The notes: generated by a model from the sequence alone, not told the origin. A DNA stretch of 64,000 nucleotides from Hyposmocoma kahamanoa (GCF_003589595.1 NW_020653713.1:3386574-3450573), one strand, 5' to 3'; counted from the first letter of the stretch, positions 32,660 to 42,859 are shown. Made by a program: numbers and translations.

Positions 32660-33380
32660 ACGTGACACAAACCCATTAACGCCCAAATACAAATTAGCGT
32701 TAAAAAAAAACTAAATTTTTTTTATGAACCCTTGGAAAATAGTATACTTTTGAGAAAATTACGACCAAAAATAAATTTTATTTTACTTTATATGAAAAAA
32801 AAATGCCGTCCTCAAATGTGGACAATGGGCTCAAGCAGTGTCCAAAAATTTGTACCAATATTTTGTCAGTACACAACGACTTGATGGACTTTTTATATTG
32901 CCAACGCGCTTATTTGTGGTTCAACAGCTATTTGCAAGTCGTGACTGTTAAGCCAATTTCTGTCCGTAGTGACCAACACCAATGTACTGTAGATTTAGCA
33001 CCAAAGATGCTGGATGTAAACTTTGAGTGTTTGTATCTCAAATAGCGACGAGTGATGTAACCGTTAAATTGTAGCTGATCTAGCTTCGTGTCATTGGTCA
33101 AGACGTATAAACGCCGTGTGTTAGCTACTGCTAGGTGCAGCTTGTAGCGGAACAAAACACACCACCAGTTTTTGCCTCAAATGGCAGTGAGATACAAAAA
33201 GATTTATCCTGCTGGCAAGTTTGAAATCACGCAGAATACCCACGACAACTTTCTGTTTATTCACAGTGCTTCATATTTTTATTTTCTCCAGGGCAAGGAC
33301 ATTGCCGCCATTAGAGTCCATCGTGCAAATACTATTCTCAAGCCATAGAACGAACAGAATTTGTTTGATTGGGTAAAATC
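32660..33380 (-). pseudogene. probable piggyBac-type transposase relic
   Basis: Near 33370-33320 the minus strand reads IVFARWTLMAAMSLPW, resembling the ARW(x)DN...V segment of piggyBac transposases. Near 33190-32930 it reads KNWWCVLFRYKLHLAVANTR and RLYVLTNDTKLDQLQFN. This resembles the (R)KWWW.LFR.LLDLA..NAW...Y block followed by LDLL.FRR.IA..YL. At least one stop and frameshifts lie between the two. Catalytic DDD residues cannot be placed. Family call is by motif resemblance only. Confidence 0.5.
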
Positions 33381-33384
33381 GATA

Positions 33385-34215
33385 GTCAAAATTGGCACGG
33401 TTTTACTTCATCATTTGTGTATTACAAATCTGGTACTAGTAGATATTTCTTAGATTTTCCTTTGAAGACAGTTTCGGTTGTTCGATAACCAGTTTCCCGT
33501 AGGTTAGAGATCTCGTTACATAAGTACAGTACTTCTACATAGGTGAGCGCACTGGGTTCTAGGGGAAACGGCCCCTAAACGTATCTCCACATCATGGTCT
33601 TTCTAATCCATAAGAATGTAGAAGAAGCGCACAAACAATAAGCAGTCAATAAAAATATAGTTGTAGGCTAAAACACAAGCGAACACAGGTATATAACGCG
33701 GCAAAACGTATTACATGTGGCAATGATATATTCAGAAATATGTAGATATAATTTTCTAATGTTTCTGCAATAATTTGGTACTGCATATACATACATAAAT
33801 ACATACCACATATACATGAACTGTTAAAAAAAGTATTAATGTTAAAATGATTAACATGAAGTGCCTAAATATTTAGATACCTTTATAAGAGACTGGAGTC
33901 CATACTAGGATTTAACCTGTGTGACGAATCTCCAGGCTCTTAGAACACATATACACATACATGTATTCCTGGTATAGTTGATTTGAGAAAGCAATTCCTC
34001 GAAATTAGTCCTGGTCTGGATGTGTCCAGGAATTAATTTATATGCTCTGGTACTCATTGCACAATTTGAGACCAGATTTAAGATCTGAAGCTGTTGTACA
34101 AGTTTCATTTTCTTTTTATCGTTTATTGTACAGCTATTTTTACTGTCGTGAATAGTAATAGGAAGTTTGGAACGCCAAAGTCTTGCCCAGGCTCTGTACT
34201 CTAGTTCTCCGTCCG
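33385..34215. other. intergenic DNA, no gene recognised
   Basis: A 67-codon minus-strand frame (33905-34108) was not recognised. Confidence 0.35.
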
Positions 34216-34218
34216 AGA

Positions 34219-34304
34219 TTTTTTTTATAACATCAAGTGTTGGGCGGCTTCACGCCTGTCCATAACAGTTGCAGTGCCACTCAGAGCTTTAAATTACACA
34301 TCAC
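34219..34304 (-). mobile_element. SINE-C tail fragment
   Basis: Minus-strand SINE-C 3' end: TTTTTTTATAACATCAAGTG, CACGCCTGTCCATAACAG and CACTCAGAGCTTTAAA. Confidence 0.85.
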
Positions 34305-34309
34305 GTTGC

Positions 34310-34800
34310 TGATGTGAAAGTTTTGAGACTTGTGTATTTGGCACTGTTAATTCCACACTCCTTACTGTATCACTGCTTGGGGGAGACCTGCCAAGTCACA
34401 ACTTCTTAAGCTGGAACGCACTCAACGTGCGTTTCTCAAGGTGAGATGGAGTCTGCCCTTCAGATACCCGACCTCTGATCTCTATAAAACCTGTGAAATC
34501 CTTTCAGTACGGCAGCTGTTTGTCCTTCGAACAGCTTTTACCATGCACACTAAAATCCCCTATGACTCTAATAAATTCAACACTATTAGACGTAAACACA
34601 TAGTCTGTCCTTCAGTTACGGTTTTCAATAGTTTTGCACAGCATCATTTTTATTTTCTGGGAGGCTACACATATAATAAGATTAACAGTGTTCTTAGTAT
34701 TCACCCTTTGTGCTGAGCGACATGTAAGAAAGTGTGTTATTCACTCTCGACTATGAGTCGACTGAAAAACTACTTATCGTTCCGGATTAGGTTTAAATCA
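34310..34800 (+). pseudogene. LINE RT C-terminal region (Jockey/LOA-like)
   Basis: Frames read VKVLRLVYLALLIPHSLLYH, then after a shift KLERTQRAFLKVRWSLPFRY, PTSDLYKTCEILSVRQLFVL, YDSNKFNTIRRKHIVCPSV and FYFLGGYTYNKINSVLSIHP. This is a well-preserved LINE thumb/connection region with the VRQLFVLR motif. One frameshift near 34430. A (CA)n-like microsatellite follows directly. Confidence 0.85.
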
Positions 34801-34853
34801 CACACACACACGCATACATACACACACACACACACACACGCGCGCGCGTGCGC
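34798..34853. repeat. (CA)n/(CG)n microsatellite
   Basis: CACACACACACACGCATACATACACACACACA-type run ending in CGCGCGCGTGCG. A second CA-rich run lies at 35201-35240, so the LINE piece between them is bracketed by microsatellites. Confidence 0.95.
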
Positions 34854-34870
34854 TTAGGTACTCAATACTT

Positions 34871-35197
34871 TTATTTTAAATTAACTAAAATTCGTACAAG
34901 CTTTTTTTGCAGAGTAAATAGAGATGTTGTATCTGCACCATTTCCCCACACGACAACACCGTAGCTTAGCCAAGCATATGCGTACGCATAGTAGGTAGTT
35001 AACGCGGTTTGTAACTTCGTGGTTTTTTTTATTTCTCGAAGTGCATACGCGAAACTTGAGATTTTTCTTTTAATTTTATTGATATGCTCCTTCCAATTGA
35101 TGTTGGTGTCAATAACTATACCTAGCAAATTGAAGTGACTGACTTTTTCTATGTCTATGTTGTTAAATTTGAAATTTATGTTTAATGGTTTTTTCAA
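34871..35197 (-). pseudogene. Jockey-like LINE RT fragment, uninterrupted 108 codons
   Basis: Minus-strand frame: VSHFNLLGIVIDTNINWKEH, INKIKRKISSFAYALREIKK, WLSYGVVVWGNGADTTSLF and LQKKLVRILVNLK. This is the region after the RT catalytic box through the LQKK.VR motif. It matches the family whose downstream part is at 13040-13430. Both ends are truncated; no internal stop. Confidence 0.92.
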
Positions 35198-35475
35198 TCA
35201 ATCACACACACTCGCGCACACACTTACGCACGAACACGCATTGTTTTCTTGTTATATGCTACGCTTTATTTTGTAATATAATCATACATTTTTTAAATAA
35301 TGTTACGTTCTTAATACACCTAGAGGGAGTGAGCTTGGTGATCTGTAACACAGGTCCCCAACCTAGTACAGACTCGAGCTCTCACTAAAGAACTTGTTTA
35401 TTATAAGTGAAATGTAACTACTTATAGACCTTTCTGAGAGAAATAAAGCATTTTGTATTGTATCGTATTGTATTA

Positions 35476-35530
35476 CAAAGATCTGAGAGGTAATACCACA
35501 GCGCCCGTCACCCTGAGACATAAGTCTAAG
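35476..35530 (-). mobile_element. SINE-C middle fragment
   Basis: Minus strand: ACTTATGTCTCAGGGTGACG and TCAGATCTTTG. It follows an AATAAA...ATTGTATTGTATT LINE-like tail at 35440-35474. Confidence 0.75.
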
Positions 35531-35638
35531 TAATAATCGACCAATTAAAAGACGCATGACGGGAATGAAGCAGCAGGTATGAATTGTTTCGGACGGATGC
35601 CAGACGAAGAATGAGACCTCCAGGAGGGCTACCACGAC

Positions 35639-35700
35639 AGGGCGCGACTTACGCGAGAACGACGAGATATTGCTGTTCTCGCATAGATGTCACGCGCCCT
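35639..35700. mobile_element. 62-bp hairpin element with AGGGCGCG ends
   Basis: AGGGCGCG (35639-35646) pairs with CGCGCCCT (35693-35700), and GCGAGAAC pairs with GTTCTCGC inside. It resembles a minimal MITE; its termini match those of families J and K. Confidence 0.6.
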
Positions 35701-36365
35701 ATGTCGCTCTCGTGCTAGTCGTGCTTACCCTACTGGGCGCAAGAATTGTGACGGAGTGAGAATAGAAACCAGAATTGAAGGATGGAAAAGGTAATTTCAT
35801 TTACTATTTTCAATTTCTACGCTTGTTGAAACGTCCTGTATATCACATTTTGTTTCCAGTACGGACTGGAATCAAAGTGCGCAACCTAAAGAAAAATCCA
35901 CCACAAAATTATTTGTTCACAAAAAACGCCAAATGCAATGCAGTATCGTGCATTCGATACTATCAATTCATTCGCTCATACGACAATTCCATTCGAATTA
36001 CTCCTTTGATTCGATTTCGGAACGCTTTCGGGCTTAACTGGTACGTTTTCGGTTTTTAATTAATAATAGACAGAGAGCTGTGGCTGTGGAGTAGAGAAAA
36101 ATTCTAATAGGAGGTAGTGCTCTTAAAAAGAATATAGTTACTAAAATGTTATAATCCAGTATTAATAAACGACTTCCAGGACTGGTTTTTATTACCTACG
36201 TATATTATTACGCCTGATGGTGTGTGTACACAGGGCCAACTGCTGCCTCTTCGGCAAGCGAATTCGGCTAACAAAAAGCGGCGTAGTCTATGCGCTAGTT
36301 ACACCGGATCGACTGCTGCCTTCGCCGAAACCACCAAATCATTATAAATACAAAGGTAAACGTTT

Positions 36366-36640
36366 TTTGCCGCCAAGCATTAATGCGTTCCGGTTTTGAA
36401 GTGTAAGGGTGCTGGTTGAAATTATAAGCACATGGGACTTGTCAACTTATATCTCAGGGTGACACAGTGGCAGTGCTTTTAGATCTTTGCAGCTTACGAT
36501 GCCACAGACAGACACGCAGAGAGATCAGATCTTTGCAATTTAAAACTCTGAGTGCACTGTAACTGCTGTGGACAGGCGTAACGCTTACCACCAGGCGCAC
36601 GACTCGTTGGTCCCGTCATTCATTATCATAAAAAAAATGT
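36366..36640 (+). mobile_element. SINE-C copy with internal ~55-bp duplication
   Basis: The word CAGATCTTTGCA occurs twice (near 36480 and 36528), with a CCACAGACAGACACGCAGAG insert between. The tail ends TATCATAAAAAAAATG. The head is truncated before the TGCCGCCAAGC block. Confidence 0.88.
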
Positions 36641-36659
36641 ACAATATACTGATCGGGTA

Positions 36660-37200
36660 GGTAGGTATCTCCCGCCACCCAGCACGCATACCGTGGTGAG
36701 ACGCGTCCGCGAAAACGTTGAAACTTGTTTGATCGTTTACAACTAGTCAACTCGGTTGATTTCCGCCGCTTACTACGCTCGTCAAGTGACTCAGTGCTTG
36801 CACTGGGTAGATTCAGGCATTGTACCGACTATGTTGCCGGATCAGTGACCCATGAGTCAGTGGTCTCCTTCTGTGACATGGTGATCGGGAGAGGGCCGAT
36901 CCCGCTCGGCGGCGACGTTCCTCGCTGCTGCGGGCGATCGAAGAGGCTCCTTTCGTTAATAAGTTTTGCAGCCGCGATGAGGACGATGAGGTGGTGTGGC
37001 CCGCTTTGTTGTGAGAGGGAGGACGTAGCTCCTCCCAGATGCTGGGATCCCTCCCACTAAAGCACCCGAGAAGGCCACTGTGAGGTTTTAGCCGGTAGAA
37101 GTCTAACACCTAACGCCGCGTGGGCAGCGGTTCTGCGCTTCTCACTTATACTTATACTTCTGTATCCTAGGAAGATATCCCCACGAAATAAAAAAGGTTA
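36660..37200 (+). pseudogene. R1-like LINE 3' end
   Basis: A GC-rich block with frames giving SVTHESVVSFCDMV and, shifted, ADPARRRRSS, matching the ...W.AVVSFCE.VM...R end of R1-like ORF2s as at 7760-7810. The 3' UTR contains GTGAGGTTTTAGCCGG and ends ATAAAAAAGGTTAGTTAGTT, a tail I know from lepidopteran LINEs. The 111- and 98-codon frames on the two strands are not genes. Confidence 0.72.
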
Positions 37201-37439
37201 GTTAGTTATATGAAGGGAGCGATATTACAGATAACTGATTAAAGCTTAAAGCTTCTGCAGTTCCCTCTCGATAATGTAAACGTTGTTTTACTGTAATACT
37301 TAATAAAAAACAGCCTAATAATAAATCCTGATGAATGAATCACGATAAATAAATCCATCTGAAATGTGCTTTCACATGCATGATATTATTTCAGGGCTCA
37401 TTGAAAACCAGCTCCACAGTCAATTGCGGCTGTGGCATA

Positions 37440-37790
37440 ATCTGAATGAAGCCCTTTTGCATACGCCACAACCGCACACATGACAGTACAACATTTGTAG
37501 TTGTTATATATATTGTATTTTTTGTTTTGCTCTTTGTTTGTTATTGTCTTATTTCATTTTATTTTAATTTTGTTTATTACGTCTTTTTGTTTTGTTTTGC
37601 TTGTCTAAGTAGTATCAATATTTTTTTTTGTATCTATGTGTTGTGGCGTTGCAATAAATGTCTATTCTATTCTATTCTATTCTATTCTATTCTATTCTAT
37701 TCTATTCTATTCTNNNNNNNNNNCTATTCTATTCTATTCTATTCTATTCTATTCTATTCTATTCTATTCTTTACTCATAGATTAAGCATT
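37440..37790 (+). repeat. LINE-like 3' UTR ending in (TATTC)n, with assembly gap
   Basis: T-rich DNA leads to TGCAATAAATGTC followed by about 110 bases of TATTC pentamers, a common lepidopteran LINE tail. Ten Ns occupy 37714-37723, so the true array length is unknown. The 116-codon frame across it is low-complexity. Confidence 0.85.
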
Positions 37791-37834
37791 ATTTGATCGA
37801 ACTTTGATCGAACACTAAGAAAAATTCCATATTT

Positions 37835-37960
37835 TCGGCTGGATTCAAACCAACGTCTTCCAGCTAACCGTGCCTGACGCTATGCCAACTAAGCCACGGA
37901 ACGAACTAGCGGACCTTACGAATTTTTCTATATACTTGTTGCAGATCTTTGTTTTTTGTT
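37835..37960 (-). mobile_element. SINE-B copy 3
   Basis: CGGCTGGATTCAAACCAACG, CCAACTAAGCCACGG and GCGGACCTTACGAATTTTTC, then GTTGCAGATCTTTG. This is the clearest SINE-B copy; read on the minus strand it carries A-box-like TGGCTTAGTTGGC and B-box-like GGTTTGAATCC. Confidence 0.82.
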
Positions 37961-37964
37961 GTAC

Positions 37965-38715
37965 TGATTTCCAGCATTATATTTGTAAAGCGATCTGTCA
38001 GTTACCATGGTAACAAGCCGTTCTAAATAGACTCCTATTGGTGTTGGTGATTTGAACTACACTCTTGGGGTTTCAAGCCGCGCGTGTGGCTTCTGTTATA
38101 TTATGTCTTGTCTATTAATACTCTGTCCTATAGTGAAAGAAATTCTATTTCCAATCCGGTATCGACTGAATCACTTTGTTAGCGAGTGTTGTTTGCAAAA
38201 AGCTCCGTTTCGTTTGCATTGCTTTTGAATGTTATTAAAGTAATTCAAGGGTTCAATTATTGTATCATTCTTTACGAATACTATTCACTAGATACTACAC
38301 GATCTGTAGCGCAATTCTACTGATTATTTATTCTATCCTCAATATTTAACGGGGCGATTATCGAAATAGTATTTTAGGCAATAGAAATAATATTTGACTT
38401 ATGCTGCAGAATTTTATAGGATTGATTTCTTCAAGGCCTACCGTAACCTTTCCAAAAACAATCTTGTTTCAATGTAAGCTTAAAGTAGGGTTATTATAAT
38501 ATTACTCATATTTGTACCATGACAAACCTGTCAACCAAGTAATGTATTATTGCTAAAAATAGGAAGGAAATAACGCTATATGAACTATATAATGCCATCT
38601 CTTTCTTTTTTGATGTTCCGAGTCGTCTCATCGTAGTATAATGTTTAAGTATTTATATAGAGAATATTAACGTTTTTATGTTAAAAAAAGAAAAGTATTT
38701 TTTTATTGTTTTTTT
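37965..38715. other. intergenic DNA, nothing recognised
   Basis: Mixed AT-rich spacer; no gene or repeat family recognised. Confidence 0.4.
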
Positions 38716-38717
38716 TT

Positions 38718-38936
38718 TAATAATAACGCACACACTCAACATAGCCCCGCAATAGAGAAACCCTGTGTCGCGGATGTCATGGACAACACACATAGACAAC
38801 CACAAATTACACCCAAACTCACGAGATAAATAAATGTAGACCATACAAATATTTCTCTCGGCCCGGGAATCGAACCTGAGACCTCTGTGTGGCAGTCCGG
38901 CATGGTAACCGTTTGGCCACAGAGGCAGTTAATATA
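38718..38936 (-). mobile_element. SINE-A copy 5
   Basis: Reverse orientation, all parts present with a few substitutions (B box GGTTCGATTCC intact, A box TGGCCAAACGG). Confidence 0.92.
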
Positions 38937-38939
38937 TAT

Positions 38940-39835
38940 GTAATAATGAAATCTATTAAAATTACATTGTTTTCAATTATTTTTCCGCGTTTTCAGTGTC
39001 AACTAGTCGCTAAAGAGCATATAGATGTCGCTGTCATAATTTTACGAAATAAACATTGCGTATTTTTATTTAACGCGAAATGATTTCCTATGTACTATTA
39101 AATAAAAAAATAAACAAAATGTTGAAGAAATTTATGAAATAAATAAGTTCAGCTTAATTTTTAATCGTCACAAACCAATATTTAGACAATAAATTCGAAA
39201 ATAATATTGTTTCCACTGCGTCCGAGTAACTATTTTAAGATTGCTAAATTCGTCGCGTCATAGTACGAACTGAGTGAATGAATAGCCACAAAGCTGCCAA
39301 TAAAACATCATAGTTTTAACATTATAATAAGCTTCTTTTAAGCGCGTCATAGTATGAAAAGTCAATGTAAGGTTAAAGTAATATTGTTTCGTGAAGTTGC
39401 GGTAAGTCTCCAGGTATTCGGCAAATTATAGTTTCTACGTCAATTCTAATTTTATACTAACGACTAACACGGGAATCAGCCTCTAGTTTCACACTAGCCT
39501 AGTAGCTTTCGCAGTGGTTTCAATTTGATTGATGGTTTCCAAATTGTTTGATGGAGCACTGTTGTAAATCTGACTATATGAATATGTGAATAATCAAATT
39601 TTTGTGGAATTTTATTAGGATAAAAAACGGTAAAACAATTGCGTTTCCAGTTCAAAAAGTTAAATGATTGTCTCGTGATCCAGTACTGTTTTCGGGAAAT
39701 GAGAAAGACGTTCAGATCATTACACAATCTATATAAGAATGTATTTATATCGTCAGAGTTTTGTAGAAAGGGCGTAAGCGACAATTCGAAGATTTTTCAG
39801 GGAAGCATATTTTAGGTTGTGACGACTGTTTTAAA
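38940..39835. other. intergenic DNA, no gene recognised
   Basis: A direct repeat CGCGTCATAGTA(C/T)GAA occurs near 39256 and 39342. Frame 39494-39784 on the minus strand was not recognised. Confidence 0.4.
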
Positions 39836-39837
39836 AC

Positions 39838-40077
39838 ATTGACGTCCTTGACTGTCTCTGTAGCCGAGCGGTTACCATGCCGGACTGCCACGCAGAGGTT
39901 CCAGTTTCGATTCCCGGGCCGGGAGAGGTATTAGTATGGCCTACATTTATTTCTTTCGTGAGTTTGGGTGTAATTTGTGGTTGTCTATGTATGTGTCCAT
40001 GGCACCCGCGACACAGGGTTTCCCTAGTGCGGGGCTATGTTGAGTGGGTGTGTTATTATTATTATTATTGACGTCCT
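39838..40077 (+). mobile_element. SINE-A copy 6 with target-site duplication
   Basis: The SINE (about 39849-40066) is flanked by ATTGACGTCCT at 39838-39848 and 40067-40077, an exact 11-bp direct repeat. The duplication borders the (TTATT)n tail. This is the best-defined SINE insertion in the window and supports L1/RTE-style target-primed integration. Confidence 0.95.
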
Positions 40078-40141
40078 GTTCTAAAATTCTATTTTAGTTT
40101 TAACTAAGTTCAAAAATTGAATTTTAAAACAGGACGTTAAT
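40068..40141. repeat. small hairpin element next to SINE-A copy 6
   Basis: TTGACGTCCTGTTCTAAAAT (from 40069) pairs with ATTTTAAAACAGGACGTTAA (ending 40141), with one or two mismatches. The SINE-A target duplication lies within its left arm. Confidence 0.65.
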
Positions 40142-40167
40142 ATTTTAAAAGAGTCGCTTAAACTTTA

Positions 40168-40368
40168 GGGCGCGTTTATTCCCATCGCGCTCACGCCGCG
40201 CGGTTGCCACACGGAGATCGCATGCACGTGCTCAGATACTCAATTGTCATGGCAAAATACGCTCTATTTGTTTAGCTTTTACGTTTTAACTTAAACGAGG
40301 GGCATGTCTTTGGCATAAGCTGCGGTCGCGCGGCGTGTGTATTATTCCGAAGAATTTAAATGTTGTAA
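40168..40368. mobile_element. MITE family K, copy 1
   Basis: Begins TTA|GGGCGCGTTTATTCCC. It shares the internal words TTTAGCTTTTACGTTTTAAC and GAAGAATTTAAATGTTGT with the reverse complement of 49344-49563. The right border is uncertain; 40368 is where the match stops. A GGGCGCTTA near 40421-40429 may be a further end. Confidence 0.6.
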
Positions 40369-40484
40369 CTTGGCGGTTACCGCGCACGAAAACTTTTGCG
40401 TCGTGTAACTGGGCGCTTAGGGTGCGTACAGATCTAGCGAATGCGCTGCAAATGCGCCTCTTTACGAAAGGTTTGCGAGCTGCA

Positions 40485-40885
40485 CTTTTTTATTTTATTT
40501 TATTGGATGTACAAAACAGTTTACATTCAGTGGAACATGTCGAGATACAATTTATAGTCTTAATCTAGAATGTAGACCTAATGCTAGTACATACAGCGTT
40601 GCTACGCGAAGTGTAAATATATTTGCATAAGGATTACAAAAAAAAAAGGAAAAAGTGAGAAGAAGTAGAAAATAACATAGATAACAAACATAGATATTAA
40701 TTATGCAGTACTAATGAGAAGACGAGTTGAAACATTTGAAGACATTGGTACGAATTCGACAAAGATTGTTGTCGAAAACATTAATGTGACATCCAAATTC
40801 TGATATGAGTGAATTATTGAAGGTTCGACACATTTTAGTCACGGGGTTATAAAAGGATTATTACGTCGTTCGAACGCCACATAAG
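40485..40885 (-). repeat. LINE-like 3' region
   Basis: The minus strand ends with CCAATAAAATAAAATAAAAA after a ~390-base stretch. A weak frame includes NPVTKMCRTFNNSLIS, reminiscent of some LINE termini. Coding status unsure. Confidence 0.4.
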
Positions 40886-40910
40886 CTAGCGTACCAGAGG
40901 CGCATTAAAA

Positions 40911-41141
40911 GCCGGGTACTCACCAGTGAGCTGTAACCGTAACCGTTGCATCTTGTTACCAAAAATCATAGTGTGTACGTGGTTCGCGAGTTTGCCACGA
41001 GCGGAACGCCTGCGGTTTGCAGTGAGCCGACGATAATCAGGTTCTCATTCTAGCGAGTGAAGACTGCTTCACGCATACACACTAAAACCTCGTTACTATA
41101 TCAGTCACGTTACAGTTACAGCTCACAAGTGGGTACCCGGC
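40911..41141. mobile_element. inverted-repeat element L (231 bp)
   Basis: GCCGGGTACTCACCAGTGAG and the reverse complement of the right end (GCCGGGTACCCACTTGTGAG) pair 17 of 20. Pairing continues through CTGTAAC(C/T)GTAAC. MITE-like; no coding capacity. No clear target duplication seen. Confidence 0.72.
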
Positions 41142-41316
41142 TGCACGCATGCAACACGCGTGCAGTGCGCTTGCAGCGTGTGTGCAGCGCACATGCATTC
41201 GGTTGCCTCGTTTAAAAATAAAATTGTATTTGTACCAAATATTTTTTAAACATGTTTTTATATACAAATTTTGTATGAATGAATATCGTAGCTTTTAAAA
41301 AATAGTGGCCTGAATC

Positions 41317-41602
41317 CATTGACTTACAAATAAATGGACGACGGGTCTAATACAAAAACCACGAAAAAAATGTCCCAAGTCAACCTATTTAAACGTAGTG
41401 ACATGTAAAGGAATATGAAAAAACTAAAACGTTGGATTTAAATTGTAATGTCATCGCAGTACTGTCTAATTTTGCTTGCTTCGCTGTCAGTCGAACAAAC
41501 GAAGACTAAAGCGTGAATGACGCTCTGTATACGATTTTAACGCCCTATAAGTTCGGACACTTTTTAGAGCGGACCCGACGTCCATATAATTGTAAGTCAA
41601 TG
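41317..41602. mobile_element. hAT-type MITE family H, copy 1
   Basis: Termini CATTGACTTACAA...TTGTAAGTCAATG continue inward through TGGACG/CGTCCA. The exact 8-bp direct repeat CCTGAATC flanks it at 41309-41316 and 41603-41610. Eight-base duplications mark hAT transposition. 286 bp, non-coding. Confidence 0.93.
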
Positions 41603-41857
41603 CCTGAATCAAAATAGTTCATTTCTTGTCTTACGAGTTTTTATTTTTTTAAATAACCACGTGAGAACATGAGTCTGTATACGTACGATTAGTATGCTTT
41701 GCATTTTAGATATTCTGCAGTTGGTTTTAAATCATCTTCCTGATGAATTAGTTCATTTTGAGATAGGCCACTATTCTAGAAAGCCAACGAATGTATAGCG
41801 TCTAATCGAAGACTTCAATTTATAGACAAGAACATTCACAGAAAGTATATGTTCCAA

Positions 41858-41888
41858 ATAAAACACTATCGATCGTGATAGTGTTTTG
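41858..41888. repeat. perfect 11-bp-arm hairpin
   Basis: AAAACACTATC (41860-41870) and GATAGTGTTTT (41877-41887) with loop GATCGT. Confidence 0.85.
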
Positions 41889-42351
41889 TTTTATAGTCGT
41901 CACAAAATAGGGAGCACCTTTTGACACTTCGTCGGGGACAGTGCAAAACCGCGTATGTAGTATTGGTAAAAAGCGCGTATCTGCACCTAACCAAATTTCA
42001 CAGGAGAGGGATTTAACGTTATTACTTTGTTACTTCAATGGCTACGACTTTCACTTTTGCACAGTAAGCATTAAGTTATGTTGTCTACGGACTGATACGA
42101 ATAGATTCCAGTAAATCACGCTAATTTGGTTGCCACGATATTTACGCGGTTTTGACTTGGCGACTAAATGACCGAAATGGAGACTCGTAATCAAATGCTA
42201 GTTTTGCGTAATTGCATGACGACTTGCAATCGTAACGTAAATAGGGGTGTGAACTAATCATATAGGTATCCATGTTAAACGATTCTCACCTAAATGATGC
42301 GTTTTGTCGGAACCGCAAATCAGTGAAACACAGTTGTAAGTGTCTATCATC

Positions 42352-42857
42352 GAGTATGTAATCAGAAATAGAGACGAAATAAGGGCCATCCATCCCTGGC
42401 AACCCATCAGGCAAATGCCCCTATATCACTATTAAATATCAACTCTCGTTTGCGCTGAGATCACAAATTACAAAGCAGAAATAGTACAGCGCCGACAATT
42501 CACCTGTGTGTACGTCTCCGTATATTCCAAAAATATTCTGTATTTATTGTAATAAAGATAATATCTCTAACAATGGGGGGCTGTTCCATTCAGTGGTGTG
42601 GGAAAAACAGCAAAACATCTAATTACAAAACAAACGGAATCACATTTCATCGGTAATTAAATACTAAATATGCAATTTTCGTTCATTATAGCTAAGCTCA
42701 AGTCAAACTGGCCGTCTTGAAGTGAAATTGACGACACCCGTCAATTGTTTCGGATTCGGGCTGGCCAATCGGAGCGCAGTTGTCACCGTTATCATTTGGC
42801 AGAATAGTTTCTAAACAAATTAAATGACATTTCGTCTCTATTTCTGGTTATATACTC
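42352..42857. mobile_element. inverted-repeat element G, copy 2 (506 bp)
   Basis: Reverse-orientation copy of 26106-26613, aligning over its full length with scattered differences. Shared words include GGCTGGCCAATCGGAGCGCA and AATACAGAATATT (complement). The left terminus has two substitutions (GAGTATGTAATCAGAAAT). Confidence 0.8.
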
Positions 42858-42859
42858 AA

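Noticed and set aside
36813..37109. 98-codon minus-strand ORF
   Set aside because: Antisense to the GC-rich R1-like LINE end; no recognisable domain.
37446..37796. 116-codon ORF
   Set aside because: It runs through T-rich DNA, the TATTC array and the N gap; low-complexity translation only.
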